Assembly: GCA_031841125.1 (NCBI GenBank)
Contig: CM063110.1
Coordinates: 36,905,214-36,969,213, forward strand
DNA length: 64,000 bases
Source of the DNA: Acanthococcus lagerstroemiae
Taxonomy: Eukaryota > Arthropoda > Insecta > Hemiptera > Eriococcidae
Reading direction: 5' to 3'
Below the pieces are notes generated by a model. The model was given only the letters and a program-made list of their open reading frames with translations, did not search any database and was not told the origin of the DNA. A program made the translations under genes and the position numbers. Positions 59,561 to 64,000 of the stretch are shown piece by piece. Position 1 is the first letter of the stretch. Each line of letters opens with the position of its first letter.

Positions 59561-62180
59561 ATATAGGTTGATTATAATCTTCTAGGTTGTCGCTATTGAA
59601 GTGGAGAGAAATGGTTTACAGATTTTTTCATTTGGCTCTAATGCAAAATTCGCGTTTTGGACCAAATACACGTTTCTTCCTGACAGGGTACATAGATTTA
59701 GTGCGCTATCCAGTTATTATTTATTCCCTGATTGATTTTGCGATAAAAATACTGCGCGTTCTTCCTTTACTTTAAATCAATGCACTCGACGCTTCTCCTT
59801 GTCAACAACGCTGACCTTAATGGCTTTAAAAATGTAATCTCCCTGAATTTTGAAGTTAAGGGCTTGGAAGCATTCTCATCCCTTTTCTGAGAAATTTTTA
59901 CATACATTGGGCCGAAACAGTGACAATCAAGATTTTGTTCGAGAGGTCCCGTTTTCCATGCGCCCTCAGATGTACACAAAAAAGGCGGGTTAAGGAGCCA
60001 TCAAATAGGAGAAAGTGAAAATTCGGCCATGAACCGGAATTGAGGGATTTAGGAGGCTACACTATTCACCAGCAGCACCATCTAGATGTCTGGATTAATA
60101 ACATAGGTCAGCGGTGGCATGCTGGCGTTCACATCCGTATGGTTTTCACTTTGCCGGGCTTATTTATAGCCGAGGAAAGTTTTAAAACACCGACAAATCT
60201 TGGAAAGTTTCAAATCTGCGGCGTGGCGCGTATTCGACATCCACGACGAGCGTAAACTTTTTTTTTTTTTTTACAAATCTCGTGTACGGGCTTAACCGCA
60301 ATATGAGTCACGAAGGCGAGAGGCGAGCCACGAACACACACGCGTACATTTGTAAATGTGTTTCTCCAAATTTTTCGTAGCTTTTTGCGACAGTGTAAAT
60401 CCCTACAGAGAACTGTCATCGGGTATTACGTATACAAGTTGTCGCTATTCTCTAACGCCGTGAATAAGCACGTAAATTTCGGTGACGATTTTCAAGAACA
60501 CTTTAATTCGCGAACACAGGGAGCGCGAAAGGCAGGAAGAAAAAAATAAAACGTCAGCCGAAATTTCGTTTCGCTCCGGTTCCTCATTTTGATTTACGTT
60601 TAAGTTAATGTGCGAGACTGGAACAAAAAGCCTATTTTGCGGCGAAAATTCCGGATTGCGAAGAAGATTTCCAGCGATTTTTTTCACCGCACTTTACCCC
60701 GGTGCTATAGTCGACGGTAACGTTTTTTGAAGAGGCATCGCCTACCTCTCATCGCTGTGTAGGCACAAGAAGGAAAGATTCTGGTGAGAGGTAAAACGGG
60801 AATGAAAATGGTTTTGGAAAGCCTGTGCACGACGTCGACTGCGACAAGACAGAATGTACTTCAATGGAAAATCCTGAGTAAAAGGTAGCACTGTTGATCA
60901 TTGATGTGCTGATGAAGAGGCCCGGAAAAAGCGATTAGCTCGGCGCATACCGACCCAATACCGACCCACATGCCTCACGGCGGTCTTATAGGACTCGTGT
61001 AGTTTGCCGAATATTCGTCATTCCACATGGACAAACATTCCACTAAGTGTATTCGTGGATGCTCCCAAATTGAAGCTTACTAGCAAAACTATATGTATTC
61101 CGTGGAAGATTCCACATGAACAGTTTGACGAACGTTCGTTCGAGCAGGTTCGATGAACATTGATTTGTCAACAAAACCATTTTTCTGCTTCCAATCAACA
61201 GTCCAGTAAAATTGACCAGAAACGAAACAAATAAATGCAGTATTTTCAGGGAAACTGAATCTTAGCGTATCGAAGCCCCGTTTGGACGAGTTTTTCAATC
61301 GTTTGTTTTGCACGTCGAAAGAAAATGTTGAAAACTCCGAAAAAAACTGGAGGGAGGAAATGCGAATAAATAGTAGGGGCCTCATCTTGTAATACTGCTT
61401 GTTTCTTGATCTTGAATCCGAGTTCCAATAGTCAAAGTAAAATAGAATTAGACGCTAATTATTACAGACACACAGTCAATGGCACATTTCTAGAAAAGGA
61501 TGGATTTCGGAGTACAAAGCTTGAATAAAAATTTTAGATATCTAGAAACTCCGAAAAGAAAGCTCCTTTCTAACGAATTTCACTACCCCTCCCTCTCCTT
61601 TTTAGAAACAACTCATCTTGATAAGTCTTCAGGGAGCCGCCTCTTCTAAAGAATCCTAGCTATGGGCCTGTGGAGCTTCACCCCTTCGCCAGAATGTCAA
61701 ATAGGTTCACAATCGTTGAATTCTTAAAATGTTTCAAATGTCATAATGGTAGCGAGCAGCGAAGTTACTAATTATCCCCGGGCGGTTTCTTTACCACCCC
61801 CTGCTGATTCCAGAGCTTTTGTCTCCCCCTCCATCTAATCATAAAGACCGCAATTCGAACTTAGTCTTTTTCTGCGTTTTATCACATTCAGAAAGGACTT
61901 GAGTCAGGAATTTTCGCAGCTCTCAGTATGGGTAATCAAATCGAGGTACTACCTAGGAGGTCACTAGAGTTACTGAATTCATATTTGAGGTCGGCCGAAC
62001 CCTATGCAGAAATTGTGGCACCTAGTCAGAAAATGGGGTCTAGAATACTGTAAAAATATAATATAGATGTCGTTTCACAGCCCAAATCTTTTCGGAAAAT
62101 AACTTTACCTCAGTACCATACTATCGTCACATTTTCATTTTTTTCCTTTCTCCCCTTCCAATAATTTTGCTTTGCTACGG
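59561..62180. other. Gene-free stretch
   Basis: No recognised gene. A T(18) run at about 60257. About 61890-61990 is a weak relative of the 55.2-kb direct repeat (TTGAGTCAGGAATTTTCGCA). Confidence 0.45.
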
Positions 62181-62990
62181 CTCTGTCTCGGATCCCTTTT
62201 TAAACAAGCTTAGAATAGTCTAAAATAGTCTTAGTTAAGTCTATTAGAATAAGCCTAAACCGTTTTTAGACTCTTCTGGGCCATATTAAACACTCATTCA
62301 AACATTCATCAAATTAATTTTATAACATTCTCTCGAATGCGTTCAAGACTAATTCAGGCTCGATTTTACACTTCAAAGACTTTTCCTGACTGGCTCAAGG
62401 CTCCTCAACACTTATCCAGACGGGTTTAATACTCTGTTATGACATTTTCAAACTTGTTTAATGCTTTTTCAAACACGTTTCAGTGTCTAGATGAGAATCA
62501 AAGACTCTCACATAAGTTTGAAGAAATCTTGAAGGACTCTCGTACAAATATGTAGAAGAGTCGGAAAAAGTTTCTGTTGAAATTGAAGTAATCTCAATAC
62601 TGAATCTAGAAAAACATCAAATATAATCTCAAACATGGCTGGAGGATTCTTAAGGAATTACGAGTATATTAAGTGGATTCGTAAAATCTAAAGAGCCCTA
62701 GAGGGTCTTAAATGTGTCCGTCTGGATCAAAAAGTTTCGAATGAGTCTAAGATTTTCTGAAACAGATGTGAAGCGATCTTGCAATAGTCTTAATGAGTTT
62801 GACGAATCTCCAACTAAAATAGATTACTCCCTAAGATGTCTTAATCAAGCCATAAATGAGATTGAACAAGTTCGGAGAAGTATTAAAGAGAATTAAACAT
62901 GGCTGGAAGAATGTCACGAAGGTTGAAGATTACTGAAAGATACCTAATGCAGTGATGCAAGTCGTAAACAAGTGTGAAAGAATCGTCAAA
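62180..62990 (+). repeat. Degenerate short-word repetitive region
   Basis: About 800 bp with recurring but irregular words such as AAGACT, CAAACTTGTTTAATG, TTCAAACACGTTT and GTCTTAA, spaced roughly 20-35 bp, without a stable unit. AAACATGGCTGGA occurs twice (62631 and 62896). Probably an old, diverged minisatellite. A 60-codon frame at 62714-62896 is likely accidental. Confidence 0.4.
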
Positions 62991-64000
62991 AATTATTTGC
63001 TGGTATCGGAGACCGGAAAAAATCACGGGCTGGGGCCGGAGCTGAACTTGTAGCCAATTTCAAAATGTTACTAGAGTAGGAGCTAACTTTCAACTCCGAC
63101 TCCCGTTTTGGCTCCGGCCCCACCTTCTTCCTCCTCTTCCTCCTTGACTTTCCTCGGAACCCATCGAATCCTCTGACAATAGCCGGAGCTGAAGAAAAAA
63201 GATTTTTTATTAGGCTTGGAAGAGTCTTACACAATATTATTCAAATATTGTTAAACCTGCGACTTTTTGAGTAAGACTTTAGTGTAACCAGTATATAGTA
63301 GACCCTCAGCAGTCCTATTTGAGAGACCCGTGCACCCCTACATGATTTTTTTTTTCGATTTCCTATCGAATTTTGTGCTAATAAGAATGCACTTTTGGGT
63401 AGGATCACAATTAAACTCTACTTGATTTTTCGTACGAGGAATCCTGCGGGATACTTCAACCCCCTTGTAGAACGACTTGAAAGTTTTCTTCTTCACATTT
63501 TAGCAGTTTTGACATACACAAAAAGAAAATAAATGTCATCCTGGGGTTGACCTTCCTCCCACCTAAGGTTTCTAAATAATCTATTAACCTTTAAAATAAT
63601 TACTGGGCGAGAAAAGTAAGGAAGAGTACTTGGCGTTTCGAACGACTTATGCTGCTGACTATTTTCTTGTTCGGGGAAATGAGAATATTTTCCAAAATGT
63701 ACAATTAAGTTTTCTCAATCGACTGGTTTCTTGAATAAGTGATAATTTTTGGAGAATTTTCAGCGTTCATCACATCACCATTCAATGTTTCTCCAGAAGA
63801 AGGCAGAAATCAATAAAACTACCAAAAAATCTTTAACGTTCGTTCAAGGATCTTCTTGATTTTTCTATGCTAGGTTCCCATTCTCCAAAGACTTTCCAAA
63901 CAATTTGTGAAAACTATTCAAAATTCGTTTACAACTTCATAGAGAACTTTTTCGACTTTCCCGTACCTATTTCAAATCATTTTTCCAAACTTCTCAAGAC
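62991..64000. other. Gene-free stretch at the window end
   Basis: An 11-bp inverted repeat GGGGCCGGAGC/GCTCCGGCCCC lies at 63032-63042 and 63111-63121, within a stretch of repeated GGAGCTGAA/GGAGCTAAC words. The rest, 63241-64000, is AT-rich with nothing recognised. Confidence 0.45.

Overview
The window looks like repeat-dense, gene-poor chromosomal DNA of an arthropod, most likely an insect. The evidence is spliceosomal GT-AG introns, MADF-BESS and HARBI1-type proteins, Jockey- and RTE-type LINE remnants, a Gypsy gag remnant, hAT-type MITEs and long stretches without coding sequence. I cannot name the species. I found no convincing single-copy host gene; every protein I can identify belongs to a mobile element.

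Main structure (about 8.26-34.95 kb): a nested pair of autonomous-type DNA transposons. The outer one is a Helitron on the minus strand. Its 5' end TCTATTATATA is at 34949, and its 3' end is a hairpin, a 10-nt spacer and CTAG at 8261. It encodes an RPA-like single-strand DNA-binding protein, then a 1396-codon Rep/helicase spread over 10 exons with nine introns of only 72-88 nt. One TAG stop lies just after the HUH motif. The RPA gene is split in frame by a 19.9-kb PIF/Harbinger transposon (14052-33995) with a TTA target duplication. Removing the insert and one TTA restores a 286-codon RPA frame and leaves a Helitron of about 6.7 kb. The Harbinger carries both usual genes, open and convergent: a MADF-BESS protein on + (exons 14484-14622 and 18713-19737) and a DDE transposase on - (exons 33731-33801, 33111-33344 and 21014-22013).

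The Harbinger introns are themselves full of insertions. The 4.1-kb MADF intron holds a 1.6-kb foldback element. The 11.1-kb transposase intron holds two candidate undescribed DNA transposons, each with arrays of GTCCG/CGGAC-containing words near its ends (22.5-28.3 kb and 28.3-32.2 kb). Those two in turn contain dead LINE fragments.

Left flank (1-8.26 kb): a 1.1-kb foldback element, a broken Gypsy gag with a likely primer-binding site, a damaged Jockey-type LINE, and a remnant of an older Helitron lying head-to-tail with the main one. Right flank (35-64 kb): a hAT transposase C-terminal remnant, several MITEs (two with perfect 8-bp target duplications, one with TA), a tRNA-derived SINE, four LINE fragments, a 119-bp tandem array, an 89-bp duplication and long stretches with nothing recognisable.
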